Assembly (NCBI GenBank): GCA_003116995.1
Contig: BDSL01000146.1
Span: forward strand, 124,001 to 188,000
Origin: Yamagishiella unicocca
Lineage: Eukaryota; Chlorophyta; Chlorophyceae; Chlamydomonadales; Volvocaceae
Direction of reading: 5' to 3'
DNA length: 64,000 bases
A program made the translations under genes and the position numbers. The notes beneath the pieces were generated by a model. The model searched no databases and was not told the origin of the DNA. It saw only the letters and a list, made by a program, of their open reading frames with translations. How positions within the stretch are numbered: the stretch's first letter is position 1; each line of letters opens with the position of its first letter. This document shows, piece by piece, positions 11,793 through 24,276 of the stretch.

Positions 11793-13063
11793 TTGGCACA
11801 GACCCCGAAGATAGACCGACCCTTTCGCTTGTTCCGTTCTATTTGGGAGCCAGCCAGTAATGCAGCCTATCAAATATCCGCGCGCACGCACGCAACCACG
11901 CAAGGAGCAGCGCGCACGCAGACCGGGCGACGTCGGCACTGCACGCACCCTTTGGTAACTACGTACATGGCTAGATAGCTAGGTAGCTAGCTGGGTGCCC
12001 GTCGATGCGAAGTGATGACCCGGAATGCTCCCCGAGCGGGCGAGCGGGCCTGCCTGGCGCGTGCTGGACGGCATGCGTGTATGTGTGTTGCGTACGTGCG
12101 TGCGAGCGAGCGTGCGCGCATGTCTGCGGAATCAATCATGCATGCATAGAACGAGCGCTGTACGTATGGCCGGCCTCACTTCTTCCTTGCCCTAGCCCGA
12201 TGGCTATCTGGCTTGCTTGCGACGACTTGCGAGCGTGGTTGTTGACCAGCCAGTAGGTAGGTACTGCTGCGTCCGCGCTGTTGGACGGCGTGCCGGTGGT
12301 CGGAACTGCCGTGTGAATAAGATTTCCGTGAACGCATGGATGGCTGATGATGAGGTGTCCGTTTCCGTGGCTGCACTGTAATTATGTACGGCTTCCGTGT
12401 ATTAGGTGAATGGGTTGGTGGGGTTGGGTGCAACGGTTAGCGAGCACTGCATTCCCGACTTGGACGAAGCTTCATTCGGCATCCGCAAAGCAAACCAAGC
12501 TGAACCAAGCCGCCTGGATCTATTTAGTTCGTTTGCATGCATTCATGTGGTGAGGGCCCGTAAGTTCGTCGCTTGCGTGCTTAGTTGATAGGCTGGGGTT
12601 TGGTTATTGGCATAGTGTTTCAGAGTGTTTGCGGCGCACGCACGCGCGCGCGCCGTGGGCGCTTTTTGAAAGGAAGCAGCAGGAGCGAGACCGATCGATC
12701 GATAGCGCGTTTCGCAGTGCAATCCTGCTTGCTTGCTGCATCGGCGCGCCAGCCTCGCTCCCTCTTGTTGAGCGACTGTGTCCCCATCGTGGGCATGTGC
12801 ATTCCGTGGGCAGCTGCTGGGCGATGCATGCGTATGCGGCTCGCTCTATTATCGATCGCTAATTATTGCTCTATCTCGCGCCTTCCTATGTAGTGTTGCA
12901 TCATGCGCGGTAGCTACTGACAGTACTGACTGGTCGTAGGCTCCAGGCCAGAGGCGCGTGCGGCGGGAGCGGCCGTGTGCGCGCGCTTTCTGCCCGCTGG
13001 CTTACACGGCATACGCTGACGGATGCGGGACAGAGATGCTAGGCCTGACAGGCCGGGAAGCTA
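11793..13063. other. 3' flank of ankyrin gene and intergenic DNA
   Basis: A TGTAA motif, the usual volvocine polyadenylation signal, is at 12377-12381, 585 nt after the ankyrin stop, and is a plausible 3' end. No gene was recognised in this stretch. Confidence 0.4.
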
Positions 13064-13578
13064 ATTATTATTACATTACGCCGGCACTAGGCCTGGCATG
13101 TTATTAAGGGGGCGGGGCGGTGAGGGCATCATTACACCCTATACGCTCGCGCCACCAGTACCAATCCACCTCATATCGCTAAGGCCCACGCCACATTATC
13201 GCTGTGGAACACGACCAGGTAGTGCAACTCGCCGGAGGCTGGTGCTCCTGCCACATCCCTAACTCATATTTGTATCAATTGATGAGATTCAAGCGCTCTG
13301 CGGAAACCGGTTTTCCGCCAGCTCCATGTCCAGCATGCCGCCATGCTTGGTGTACTTGAGTGTACTTGATGGTTGAGTCACCCGTAGGACGCACACGCTC
13401 CCGTCTCTGGCCTAAGCCCCAACACTTCATACTAGAGTTAGTCCTCCCTAACCACACCGATGGCTATTGGCTCCCCGCACCATCGGGATCGGCGGCAGGA
13501 TTCAAACCTGCATCTCCTGTGCCGCACCTTGTGGGAATTGAACCTGGGATCTCCCAGGCCACAAGGATTGGATTTTTC
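13064..13578 (-). mobile_element. SINE, 5'-truncated (copy 2)
   Basis: Same family as the copy at 5.9 kb. It matches from the ATT tail (left) to GGATTTTTC (right) but lacks the last part of the tRNA head with the A box, so it is 5'-truncated and should be transcriptionally dead. No clear target-site duplication was found. Confidence 0.8.
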
Positions 13579-13599
13579 ACCTCCGATCGGGGTCAATAG

Positions 13600-14030
13600 C
13601 AGCGTGAGGTCTTGGTGGTTTGCAATCATCGGCGCGGTGCGGCTGCTAGTCTTCTGTGCCTTCCATCTCCTTCAATGTTCACCGGCAATGTGCCCGGTGG
13701 TTCTGCATTTTCGTTAGTAATCTGGAGCCTGCTGCTGGCGCCCACTGTAAAACCTATTAGTAGCGCAAAGGACTTCTATCTCCACCACCGGTTCATCCAT
13801 TGCAATACATCATCAAAATCCCCCTGTGTGCGTGGGTGCTTGCTGCTGCTGTTTGTGCCTCTGGTGGACTGTTGTCTGTTGACTGGTGTCTTGGTGGTTT
13901 GCCAGAACCGTTACTGCGGTGCGGCTGGGTTCCTGCCTCTTATTTGTCTATCTCCTTTGGTGTCCGGCGATGTGCCCGAGGCCTGGTTCTGGCTTTGGTA
14001 TGGAGCCAACTGTTATCACGTACACGATTA
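13600..14030. repeat. Fragments of a dispersed TGTTACAG-end repeat
   Basis: Two partial, imperfect copies of a sequence shared with 46.5-46.7 kb and 54.6-54.7 kb: a CT-rich stretch, then GTGTCCGGCGATGTGCCCG..., ending near GGAGCCAACTGTTA or GCGCCCACTGTAA. No coding content is supported. Confidence 0.55.
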
Positions 14031-15376
14031 CCTAATAAGCTACTAGTGGACTGGTTATATACGTCGGAGCACAGCAGCTGGATGGGAGCCCGCGCGCAAG
14101 CTCCCTCGGCCTCGCCCCGCAGGATGAGGCTGCTGCTCGAGAAGGAATTCGTGACTCAGCCGCGACACGTCGTCCGGAGAAGGGGGAATAGTTGTTGTAT
14201 TGCACCTGCTGGGGCGTAGTGCAGAAGACCTGTTGGGTTCGCATACACGCTTGCTGGGATATCTCCAGTTGCTCACAGTCTGCCACACGCGTAGCTATGG
14301 GGAGACCTGACTAGCTTCTGTTGGACGCAGGGTCGTGGCTGTGACACAGGTCACTGCTGGTAGAGGGCACCGACCGGGCCTTATACTCTATCTATGTGTT
14401 CAATAGGTAGGACATAACACTACTTATTATGATTACCCACTATACGGCGAACCGCTACTGCATGCAGGAATGTCGAGCACGAGTACGACATCTTGAGATC
14501 GTCTGACACACACACTGCGTGCCACGATACCCATCCACTGATACGTACGAGAGATAGCGTGTAGCGCGACCACGGCCCAGCGGTCATCACCTACACTCGC
14601 TCGTGGCTACGCGCCCGCTCTTACGTAGCATGACCGACAACATTTAAACATGTTTACCCCTATGCACTACGCCCCAGCCAGCGCGCCTAAGTAACCCCTG
14701 AACATACAGTAAACTCCGCACAGTATGAACCCGCCACCCCCCGGCGGCCGATCGACCCTTTACTCGTCAGAGGGGAAAAACCGAAGGGTTGTTAACATAT
14801 CCGGACTATATCCGGACGGATATATCCGGCCATATCCGATCACGTCCCCTCGCTTTACCCTCCAGTAGAGTCATCAATCAGGGTCCGTTACAGTTTTTAT
14901 GTCACTCGATAACCCATGCCTCAGTAGTTGGCCATCGGGAGCATCGCCTGACATACACTACTGGATGGAAGAGGCGCACGTAGGCGGGAGGAAGAAAAAC
15001 AAAATTAAGCTACCGAGATACCGTCCGAACGAACCCCCGAACGAACACGGGCCCAGAGATAGGACGAACAGCGGCATCCACCACTGACGCCCATGGGCTG
15101 GGTAAATAGCCCAAATGGTGTGGGGTAGATGTGGGGTTGTTGCCGGCGGTAGCTGCGGGGTGCTGTCCGGCGCGTGCGACCTGTTAGGCTTGCTTCACGC
15201 ACCCCCCCGCTATTATACGTCTGCCCTAAACGGTTTCACAGGTCTTCCTCGCATCCCCGCCTAACCGTGTAACCGGTCCTTAACTCTTTCTGCCCCCCCC
15301 CCCGGCCACCACGCACCCCCAAGTAACCCCAACGCAAGAACGTGACTGCGACCACCGCAAGCCATCAGCAGTGCGC
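14031..15376. other. Intergenic region and TDRD3-like 3' flank
   Basis: No gene recognised. Imperfect ATATCCGG repeats lie at 14797-14840. TTACA at 14888-14892 is TGTAA on the minus strand, 485 nt past the TDRD3-like stop, a possible poly(A) signal. Confidence 0.4.
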
Positions 15377-18300
15377 TCAGTACCGACCTCGCCCACGGCC
15401 CCGGCCGCCGCGGCCCCCCCTTCCGCCCCGAACCCCGACCCCCCCGCCGCCCTCCTCGTCACCGTCGTCGCCGCCGTCTTCGTTGGGCCGCGACCCGAAA
15501 TTGAACAAGCTGGCAGCTAGCTCCTTGCCGCTCAGGGCCGGTGCCAGCGCCGCCGGCACCGAAGACCGCGGCGGCGGCGCTGCTGCTGCTGCTGCAGGTC
15601 GCAGCCATTGCGGCGGCGGCGCTGCCGCCGGTGGTGCGCCAGGCGCACCCACCCCCCTGGGGCCGGTCACCGCCGCAATGGCGGCTGCTGCCGCTGCCGC
15701 CGCTGCCGCTGCCGAATCCAGCGCCGCGCTGCCGTCTCCCCTGCCGCTGAAGCCGCCTACACCTCCGCGAGGACCACTCACACCTCCACCAGCGGCGGCG
15801 CTCTGCGGTGGCCCCCGGCTGCCGGGCGCTACCGCCTCACTGCCAGGCGCCGCCGCCTCCGAGCTCCCACGGCCACGTCCGCGGCCCCAGCTAATGCCGC
15901 CGCCGCCGCCGCCGCCGTCTGCCGCTCCTCCGCGCCCACCAACACCGCCCTCGTCCACGTCGACGTCGGTGACGCCCGGCCGCCGGCCCGCCAGGTGACC
16001 CCCTCCCGACCCGTGCGTGTACGGCGCAGAGGATGTAGCCGCGTGGGCGGACGCAGGGCGGCCCCTGCCGTACCCGCCGCTGCCGTACTCGCCGCGGTCG
16101 CCGCCACGCCCCTCCGCGCCGCCGTAGTCGCCACGTCCGTCTCCTCGCCCCCGATGACTAGCCCCGTGATCGTCGCGGCCTCTGCCGCCTCCGCTGCCAC
16201 CGCCGAAACCGCTGCCACCACCACCGCCACCACCAACACCGCCGCTACCGCCTCGGCTTCCGCCGAAGCCGCCACTACCCCCACCGTAACCATCACGACC
16301 GCCACCAAAACCTTCGCGACCTCGGCCTCCACCGTAATCGCCGCGGCCGCGGTCATAATCACCGCGGCCGCCACCGTAATCACCGCGGCCGCCACCACCG
16401 CCGCCGCCCCTGCCGTACTCACCGCGACCGCCATCGCCACCCTCCCGGTACCGGGCCCCGTCGCCCGCATCGTCGTACCGCCCCCCGCCGCCGCCGCCAC
16501 CGCCGCGGCCGTCCCTGCCGCCGCCGCGATCTCCCCGCCCGCCGCCGCCGCGATCTCCCCGCCCGCCGCCGCCGCGCCCCCGCCCGCCGCCGTACCCCGG
16601 TGCGTAGTCATCGCCTCCGTCCCGGTAGCGCCCCCGCCCGCCGCCACCGCCGTACCCCTGTCGCCCGTATCCAGATCCAGATCCGGGCCCTGGCTCCGCC
16701 GCTTCGGAGTGGTAGTACGAGTCCTCCAGGTCCAGCTCGGCCTGCGGTCGCCAGGATCCCAAAAGGGCAGGTACGTGGTCAAGATGGCGGCTGGGGAAAG
16801 ATAACAGTAGCGGTGTACGACCATGTTAGGGGCGCACGACGGCGTCCTACGTTCCCCGGAGGTGTGTTTTTTCGTGACGGCGTCATCCTTGGTACGCGCA
16901 GCTCGGCGGGGTTTCTGGCGCCATCGAAGCGTAACCATGACATATGAAGGGCGACGACCAGTGCTGACGGTCTGGGGGCGAAGCTTCCAGATCTTCCCAG
17001 TAGGGAGCCATCACGAGACAGCCATAATCACCCTCGCACGACCCCCCCCCTAGGAAACGGGGGACATCCACGGGTTTCCCTCGAACCCCCCTAGGAAACG
17101 GGGGAGGGGTGTACCCCCCCTTTTCTGTAACCCCCTCTAGGAAACGGGAAGGGCGGTACCTCCCTTTCCTGTAACCCCCCTCTAGGAAACGGGAAGGGGG
17201 TGACCCCCCTTTTTTCTGCAACCCCCCCGCTAGGCAACGGGGGGGTTGACCCTCTTTTCTGTAATCCCCCGCTAGGAAACGGAACCCCCCCTTCCCCGGG
17301 ATGGGTGGCAGGGTTCTCCGTATCCTTTGTCGTGTATGTAACCGGTCTCCTCGCAACCCCCCGGACCCCCTGGGTGGCCCCGCCAGCTAGCTCGCAGCTG
17401 GGCATTCCGCTTCCCCACCGTACTGGCTTTCAGGCGTACGCTTGTAATTCCGGTCCATCATTGCGCTGGCTTTCAGGAGTAACAAGCGGTTGGCTAAACT
17501 CCCTCTCAAGGCCTAGCGCCGGCTGGAGGTCGGGTGGTTGGACCGCATAACGGAGGTCTGGTGGTTGGACCGCATAACGGAGGTCGGGTGGTTGGACCGC
17601 ATAACGGAGGTCGGGTGGTTGGACCGCATAACGGAGGTCGGGTGGTTGGGCCGCATAACGGAGGTCGGGTGGTTGGACCGCATAACGGAGGTCGGGTGGT
17701 TGGACCGCATAACGGAGGTCGGGTGGTTGGGCCGCATAACGGAGGTCGGGTGGTTGGACCGCATAACGGAGGTCGGGTGGTTGGGCCGCCTACCGGGACC
17801 TACCTGGTTCGCCGGAGGGTGAGAGACGTCACCTAGTTCGGCGTCCTGGGCGGGGATGGAAGCTTCCGGGAGAGTTCCGATGCCTACTCGCCCTTAAACG
17901 CACAGCGCGCGCGTTTGTCGGGTTTTCAAACAATCAAATATGCTGTCAGCTGTCGGCTGCTGACACCTGCCTGTCTTAAGGTAAACGGTGCACAGCAGCA
18001 GGTGCCTCGCTTGCACGGCTACCTAGCCCGGCGCGCCCAGACCCACCTCCCCAACGAGGCCCCACCTGCAGCTGCCGAGCCAGGGCTTCGTCCGCGTCTA
18101 GCTGGGTGACCGCCTTGGGGCCTTATGGCGGGGGGACGAGGGAGACGAGGGGGATGTATGGCATAAGAACCGGTTACACGACATGGATAGGATAGTTGCC
18201 GTGTTGGAGACGAGGGAGACGAGGGGGGTCCCATACGAATCGGTAGGTTGCGCATTGGGGACGAGGGGGAGGGCAGGCAATGCAAGGGTTGGGGTTCCAA

Positions 18301-21300
18301 CCGACACAGTCGCACGGGGTCATCGCTATCGGCTGGTGGACGCAAACACTGCTGCTCTCAGGAGTCAGGAGTCGAGGAGTCACAGCCATACCAATCACAA
18401 CTCAATACCCAGAGCTCGTGTACTGCCTTAATAAAAAAAGAGAAGATATCCGCGCAACCGACTCCTGTTGCTACGGTACGGCACCCGGCCAACATCATGG
18501 GCAGCCAAGCTGCCCCTCCGATCCAGCTCCACGTTTCTCACCGAATGGCTCTCAAAGACGCACCTCCCCCCTCCCCCTCCCACCCCCGCCCACACACACA
18601 TCCCACCCCATCCCCCGGTTTTACTTTCCAGTGCCGACCCACGGGTTTCTTCTCAAACCCCATCCCGCCGTAGCAGCAGCAGTAGCAACAGCAGCAACGG
18701 CAGCAACAGCAGCAGTGGCAACAGCAGCAGTGGCAAGCGCAGCAGCAGTGGTTGCGTTTCCTCTCAAACCCCAACCACCCACCCCGGACTCTTCGCTGGT
18801 ACAGCTGATGCTGTATGGCGCGCTGTCACTGTGGGGAGCGCTGCTGGTATGCGGCACGCCGCTAATGCCGTTGCCACACGCCGCGGCGGCACACACGGAC
18901 GCCGCCCTTGTCGCGTTCGCTTTCTGTTCTCCAGTCAGTTTGCAGTTACGGTTGGCGGTTTCCTTCACTCACGTGGCTCCAGGTTCCGTACGCACCCCAC
19001 ACGCTCTCCCTTCCACGGACTCACCCGCTGCCGCCGCCGCCGCCTTGGCCTTCTTCATCGCCTCGTACTCCTCCAGCGTCATGGCGCCGTCGTCGCCGTC
19101 GTCGTCGTCGCCGCCGGCGCGGCGGCCCCGGCGGAAGCCGCCGCCGCCGCGGCCGCGGCCGCCGCCGAAGCGACCGAAGCGGCCTGCAGGCGGCGGGGAA
19201 CACACATCTTGATGCCATGCAGGTGTGCGCGATCATGAGCCGTTCAACCTAACACGCCACGCATGCACCGCTTTCACACCGCTTTTTCCTCTTACACGGG
19301 TTGGGCTTTCCTGGCACCCCAGCCCGTCAACCTACCCACCCCCATGACGGCTAGACGCTAGAGCTATGCACCAACTACATTACCCCAGTCGAGTTACCGG
19401 TTCTTTACCTGTAACCCCCACCCCCCACGACCGGGCCTCTTGGCGCTTTCACGAAGCGACGAGCGGGTCGACTCCCCACCCCCGCACCCGACTGCTCCTC
19501 CCGCGCCTCCAACTGCTCCTGCAGCTTCCTCTTGGCGGCATCGCCCGCGGCACCCTGCACGAACATAGGGCCCGCGGGGGCAACGGCCACCGCCGCCCGC
19601 GGCGCCGGCGCCGCCGCCGGCGCCTCCTTGCCGCTTCCGTCACCCGCCGCCGCCGAGGACCCCGAGGCGCCAGCTCCCGCCGGCCCTGGCTTGCCCGGCG
19701 CCACTGTCGCTGCCGCCGCCGTCGCCGCTGCTGCCGTCGCCGCTGCGGGGGCCCTGGGTGCGCTGGCGGCGCTGCGACCGCTCATCTTCGCTGCCTTGTC
19801 GTCCCGACCTGGGCCAGGGAGGGTTCGAGGAAGACCCGTGGAGGGAGGGCCAGGGAGGGTGGGCGGAGGCAAACCGGTGTGGTTTAGGCAAGCAAGTACG
19901 GTGGCGGGCGTGGGCGAGGCGGTGCTGATGGGGACGGGCTAGGGGGTGGGAGCCCATCTTGCGGACCTGAACGTGCTTTGTGCCAACGCATACACACGCT
20001 CACACGTCCACGGGGCGTGCGTCGCTGCTGGCGGTGTGTTGGTGATGCTTGTGGTGGGAGGTGTGCGGGGACACGTACAACAAGTGGTGCCACGGCGCAA
20101 GGAGCAAATGAAGTGACGCCCCGCTACCGGGTTTGACGAGGCATCGACACCCCTCCGCGTGCAGCTGCGCCTCCCTGTCCCTCTCGTCATAGCGGCGGAC
20201 AACCGGGGTGTGAGCGGACACCAAACGAGGTGTGAGCGGACACCCACCCACACCCACCCCTCCGTCACCGCGAAACATCATCCCACCCTCCGGCGCTCTC
20301 GCTTCCCCAGGAGTGCGTTGCCGCCTTGCCAGCCCACCTCCATCCCACACCACACCACACCTCCCGCCGCCTCTTCACCTCCCCCAAACCCTAAAACCCT
20401 TAAACCACCCGCCATTCCCCTCGCCCTTCATACCTACGAAAGCATCCCGCGCCTCTCTCACCCTTCCCCCCCTTGCACCGCTCTCCCCCCCGGGCATCTC
20501 ACCCCCTTCCCCCCCCCCCCGCGCATTCCGCACCAGGTACGAAGTGTCTGAAAGGTGGCGCCATCTCCCCGTCGTCACCCGGCCCGGTTGCCTTGGGCCG
20601 CTGCACACCGCCATACCGCCGCTGCGTCTCCCAGGCCTCAGCCAGGTGGTCTACCCGCCCACCCAGGACCTGCCGGATGTGTGTGGGGGGGTAAGAGGAA
20701 GACCCGTGGATGCGAGAAAAACCGTTTAGGGCAGACGTTTCGATGTGCGTGTGTGGGGGGGAGTTACAGAAAAGGACCGGTGGAGTGGGGTCGTAGCGAG
20801 AAGACCCGGCTAAACGACATAGGAAACGGAGATTGTGCGTGGGGGGGGGGGGGGGCGGGGGGGCCAGGGGTTGCTGGGCCATGGGGCTATGTTCAGACCA
20901 GGCAGAGACGGGTGGGTGGCGCAAGCTGGGCGTCAGTCAGACAGGCGGCGCAGAGGGGTGGCGGGCAGGGGGGCCCGGGACAGGGCCTGGGACGGAGTCA
21001 GGGGGCCAACGGCGGTGTGCCAACACCCCGAGCTAGCTCATGATGGCCCTACCTACACCTGCCGCCACGCGCCGCCATGCGAAACGCCAGCAGCTTTGAC
21101 CCTGCCGTACATACACGTCGCATTTTGCCTCTCGTCCGTCGCCGCGGCTTGCCGGCCCCGACGACGCTCGCTCCTGGCCGCCCCCCCTCCGGTTCGTTTT
21201 TGCAACCGCTCTCCCCCGCATCAGCCCACGCGCTTCCGGTGTGCGGACGCATAACACCCCGGAAGGCTATGGAAACCCAGTCGGGCCAATCGAGTCGCAA

Positions 21301-21843
21301 CGCATCCGCAGCCACGCGCAGTACCTTGATGACCTTCGGATTGAGCAGCACCACGCCACTCTTGACGCTGGCGTTTGTCAGCAGCACCTTCGTGCCCGGG
21401 GCCAGGTCCTCGCTGAGCAGGTCAACTCGCTGGTACTCCACCGCCTTGCATGTCACCTTCCCGTCCGTGAGCCGCAAGCACAGCAGCCTGTCGTTGCCGC
21501 TCCCAGCAGAGCTCTCGCGGGTGCTGGGCCGCGACACATCAGCGATTGAGCTGATCTGGAGCACAAGGGGACCCTTAACGGTGGTGCTGGTCCGATTGAT
21601 GTCGTCGGGTAGCGCTGGCTTCCCAATCTTTTTTAGGTCCTGGTTAAATATGCTTTGCAGGACCAACGGCACGTTGCCTTCAGCCTCGTCCACAAGCTCA
21701 AGGTACGCCTGTCGCCATCCGAAGGGGGGGGGGATCCAGCGCAACTCGTTTGCGATCTATTTTTTGTACAGAACTCGATCGATGGATATTCTCCTTACGT
21801 CGGGCTTGATGCTCCAGCCCTGCGACTCCAGAAGCGGCAGCAT
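15377..21843 (-). CDS. TDRD3-like protein (OB-fold plus RGG tail), 7 exons, 821 aa
   Basis: Minus-strand exons that join in phase: 21843-21799, 21708-21325, 20669-20534, 19808-19488, 19183-19025, 18121-18066 and 16741-15377 (stop 15379-15377). Residues about 1-160 match the RMI1/TDRD3 N-terminal OB domain: MLPLLESQGWSIKPD, then GPLVLQISSIADVSRP, EYQRVDLLSEDLAPGTKVLL, NPKVIK joined to VLGGRVDHLAEAWETQRRYG and PPFRHF. Next come an Ala-rich linker, KRKLQEQLEAREEQSG, an RGG patch, a TLEEYEAMKKAK motif as in plant homologues, DADEALARQLQAELDLED, and a C-terminal Gly/Arg (RGG) region of about 430 aa containing SLFNFGSR. Metazoan TDRD3 binds methylarginine through a Tudor domain and partners TOP3B; no Tudor domain is seen here, as in plant forms. 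Exon 6 uses an unusual AAG acceptor that is the only one keeping phase. RMI1 is the alternative, but it lacks such RGG tails. Confidence 0.85.
16742..18065. repeat. TDRD3-like intron 6 with two minisatellites
   Basis: About 17045-17300 holds roughly five imperfect C-rich units built on CTAGGAAACGGG...TTCTGTAACCCC. About 17520-17800 holds roughly ten copies of a 27-bp unit (GGTCGGGTGGTTGGACCGCA + TAACGGA). Because 27 is a multiple of three, these look like ORFs but are not coding. Confidence 0.8.
19809..20533. other. TDRD3-like intron 3
   Basis: Intron between in-phase exons 3 and 4. It includes a short telomere-like stretch (AAACCCTAAAACCC) near 20387-20403 and a long C-rich tract. No coding content is supported. 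Confidence 0.5.
20670..21324. other. TDRD3-like intron 2
   Basis: Intron with donor GTACTG (minus) after NPKVIK and acceptor CGGCAG before VLGGRV. It contains a copy of the short GAGGAAGACCCGTGGATGC repeat (20695-20740) and a 16-base G run near 20840. Confidence 0.6.
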
Positions 21844-22597
21844 TGCTGACGTGTGTGTCCTCTCACGGCGCCTCTAGAAACGGCAGGCTGTCAATATCAT
21901 GAATGCATACAGCCTGGAAGTTGATGCACACCAGCTTTTCTTAATCGGACATTAGCGCGTCCTAGCACTGTAGTTTCCCCGGTTACATCGTCATCACGGT
22001 CGCCGCACTGTATCAATTCGAGTTGGCTGCGTGGTTCAGGCGACGTTCGAGGAATACAGACTGAACAGGGCATGGCGGGTGCGCCTGTCAGTTTCAGTGA
22101 CTTGTACGGCATATAGCTACCAGATAACCAGGACAAGCTCGCCGGGCAGTGGGCGCATGGCGCGTGATAGCATCACCAACACCAGGGCCGACGAGGTGCC
22201 GCTTGATCGATGAAATGCTCACGAGTCAAACACCGATGAAAGGCACCCTAAGGCACCTGCGCACGGCATCCTCAACAGGATGGGAGCTCCCCAGGGATAC
22301 GCCCAAAGCCGTACCCCAGAACCTGATGGCGCGGAGGACAGCTCATTTTACAAGATTGCCAAGGCGGGGCCGTCCACCATCATGCACGTTGGTACCTCCC
22401 AGCACTGAGGCTACCGCGTGACCGGTTGTCAGCGACCCGCTCGAGAGCTTCGGAAGGCTGTGGGCTGCTGCGAATACGTGCTACCTAGCACCTAGGAAAC
22501 GCCGAGCCAGCCAACCTGACCGCTACCCTCACCCTCCTCCCCTCCGCCGTGTGCGTCTACGCATCTACCGGTAGTGCTCATGCAGTCCCCCAACGCC
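21844..22597. other. Intergenic, TDRD3-like promoter side and 3' flank of next gene
   Basis: Lies between two minus-strand genes. TTACA at 22348-22352 (TGTAA on the minus strand) is 246 nt past the stop of the upstream gene and may be its poly(A) signal. No gene was seen. Confidence 0.4.
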
Positions 22598-24234
22598 TCA
22601 TCGTAAGGTGCCATACTCGCTGTGCCCGGACACCATCGTGGCCGCCAGCACCCGCAGGGCGTGCTGCGTCTGCTGCGCCTGCTGTGGCCCCGCCGACCGC
22701 ACCTCCAACCCGCCCAGAGCCGACATCCCGCCTCCCTGGAGCCACTTCTCCCACCTCTCCGCTGCGCTGGCAGGCGCGCCTGCGCCGCTGCCGCCTCCGG
22801 CGCCTCCGGCGCCTGCCGCACCCGCTGGCGGCAGCGGCGGCGGAATCTGCTCCAGGAGTCGTACCAGCGCCTCGTGGCACACCCGCGACCGCCGCAGCAC
22901 CCGCACCATGCACCCGGCGGCAACGGCGGCCAAGCGAGACTGGGAGGAAGCCTGCAGGGCCCGGGTTCCGGCGCCGCCGAGATCCCGTTCCTCCTTCCCC
23001 CCCGCCGACGGTGCCGACGGCGGCGGTGCCGCCGCCGCCGCCAGCACGCACGCTGCCGCCCGGACCAGCAGAGCCTCGGGTGCCAGCGGCGCCAGCGCCG
23101 CCGCCACAGCCGCCGACGCCGCGGCCCCAAGACGAGGCAGCGGCACTCCAGCCGCCTGCGCCGGTGGCGGCGGCGGCGCCGCGGCCATCGCAGCCGCCAG
23201 CGCACGCGCCACGGCCGCCACACTCCCGCCGAGGCGCTCCGAAACCACGTCTGTTAGGTACAGCGTCTCTGTGCTTGCTGTCGCTGCTGGGGCTACGGCC
23301 TGCCCTGCCAGCACATCGGCCGCCAGCACCAGCAGCCGCAGCACCTCCAGCTTAGCGGCGGGGCCGAGGCGTACGGCACTGCCGCCGCCGGCGGCGGCGG
23401 CGGCGGGGCTACTGCCCCCAGCAGCGTCCGCTACAAGCAGTTCCAGGACTTCCTTGGCTGTAGCCGCGCCCGCACTCTCCAGCCGCTTGCTGCCCTCGGG
23501 AACCGATAGGGCCCTCGAAAACACACCCCGGCCAGCCACGCCACTGGCGCCCGGCCCCTCCGGCCGCGGCCGCCGCTGCAGCAAGGCGGCCAGCAGCAGA
23601 GATCGTACGGCAGCCGCCACGGGGCTGCCGTACGGTAGGTAATCCAGCAACGACAGGAACGGCCGGATGGTCGGCCACAGTGGCGGCGGCGGCGATGGCT
23701 TTGGCTGATGGAGACCCCTCCCCGAAGCTGGGTACGGGGCTTCCTGGCGGCCGTAACCGGCGTATGTCGCGGGGGTCGCCCCCTCCGCTGTGTCAGCCGC
23801 TGCCGCGGCAGCCAGGGCGAGCTGGCCCAGGCGCCGCAGGAGGGCGCTGTCGCGGTTGGTGGCGAACTGCAGCTCGGGGTGGGGTGGGGTGGGTGGGTTG
23901 GGGTGGAACGCCGTTGGTCGGCCTCTCCACCCGTTGGTGGGGTGGGTGGGTGGGTGGGGAGAGGGGGCATGGTCGTTGCGGAAAGGTGGCGAAGGGCGTC
24001 CGGTCACGCGGCTGCCGGGTTCACACATTGCAGTACGTACGGCACGGACGGCCCGCAATGCTTCAGACGTAATGCTTCAGACGCAATGCTTCAGACGTAA
24101 TGCTTCAGACGTAATGCTTCGGACATAATGCTTCAGGACTTCACGTCAGGGCAGGGGCGGTCTTCGGGGCCCTCCCGCGGACGTTGATGCTGACGGTGGG
24201 GCCGACGTGCCCACTCGGACGGAAACGGAATATT

Positions 24235-24276
<42 letters not shown>

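Noticed and set aside
13487..13560. A tRNA gene suggested by B-box-like sequence
   Set aside because: It lies in the truncated SINE copy; no acceptor stem or cloverleaf forms.
15342..16804. Long plus-strand open frames (218 and 398 codons) opposite the RGG exon
   Set aside because: They are Ala/Pro/Thr shadows of the Gly/Arg codons of the TDRD3-like gene on the other strand, without domains or splice support.
17534..17836. Open frames of 94-100 codons on both strands
   Set aside because: They are produced wholly by the 27-bp minisatellite.
19405..19785. A separate gene starting at the ATG at 19785 (MSGRSAAS...), SERBP1-like
   Set aside because: Phase-1 splicing from the OB-domain exon into this exon at 19808 gives one continuous TDRD3-like protein, so the ATG is internal.
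22608..23642. Plus-strand open frame of 344 codons across the Ala-rich gene
   Set aside because: It mirrors the GC-rich minus-strand exon, which has better splice sites, phase continuity and normal helical text.
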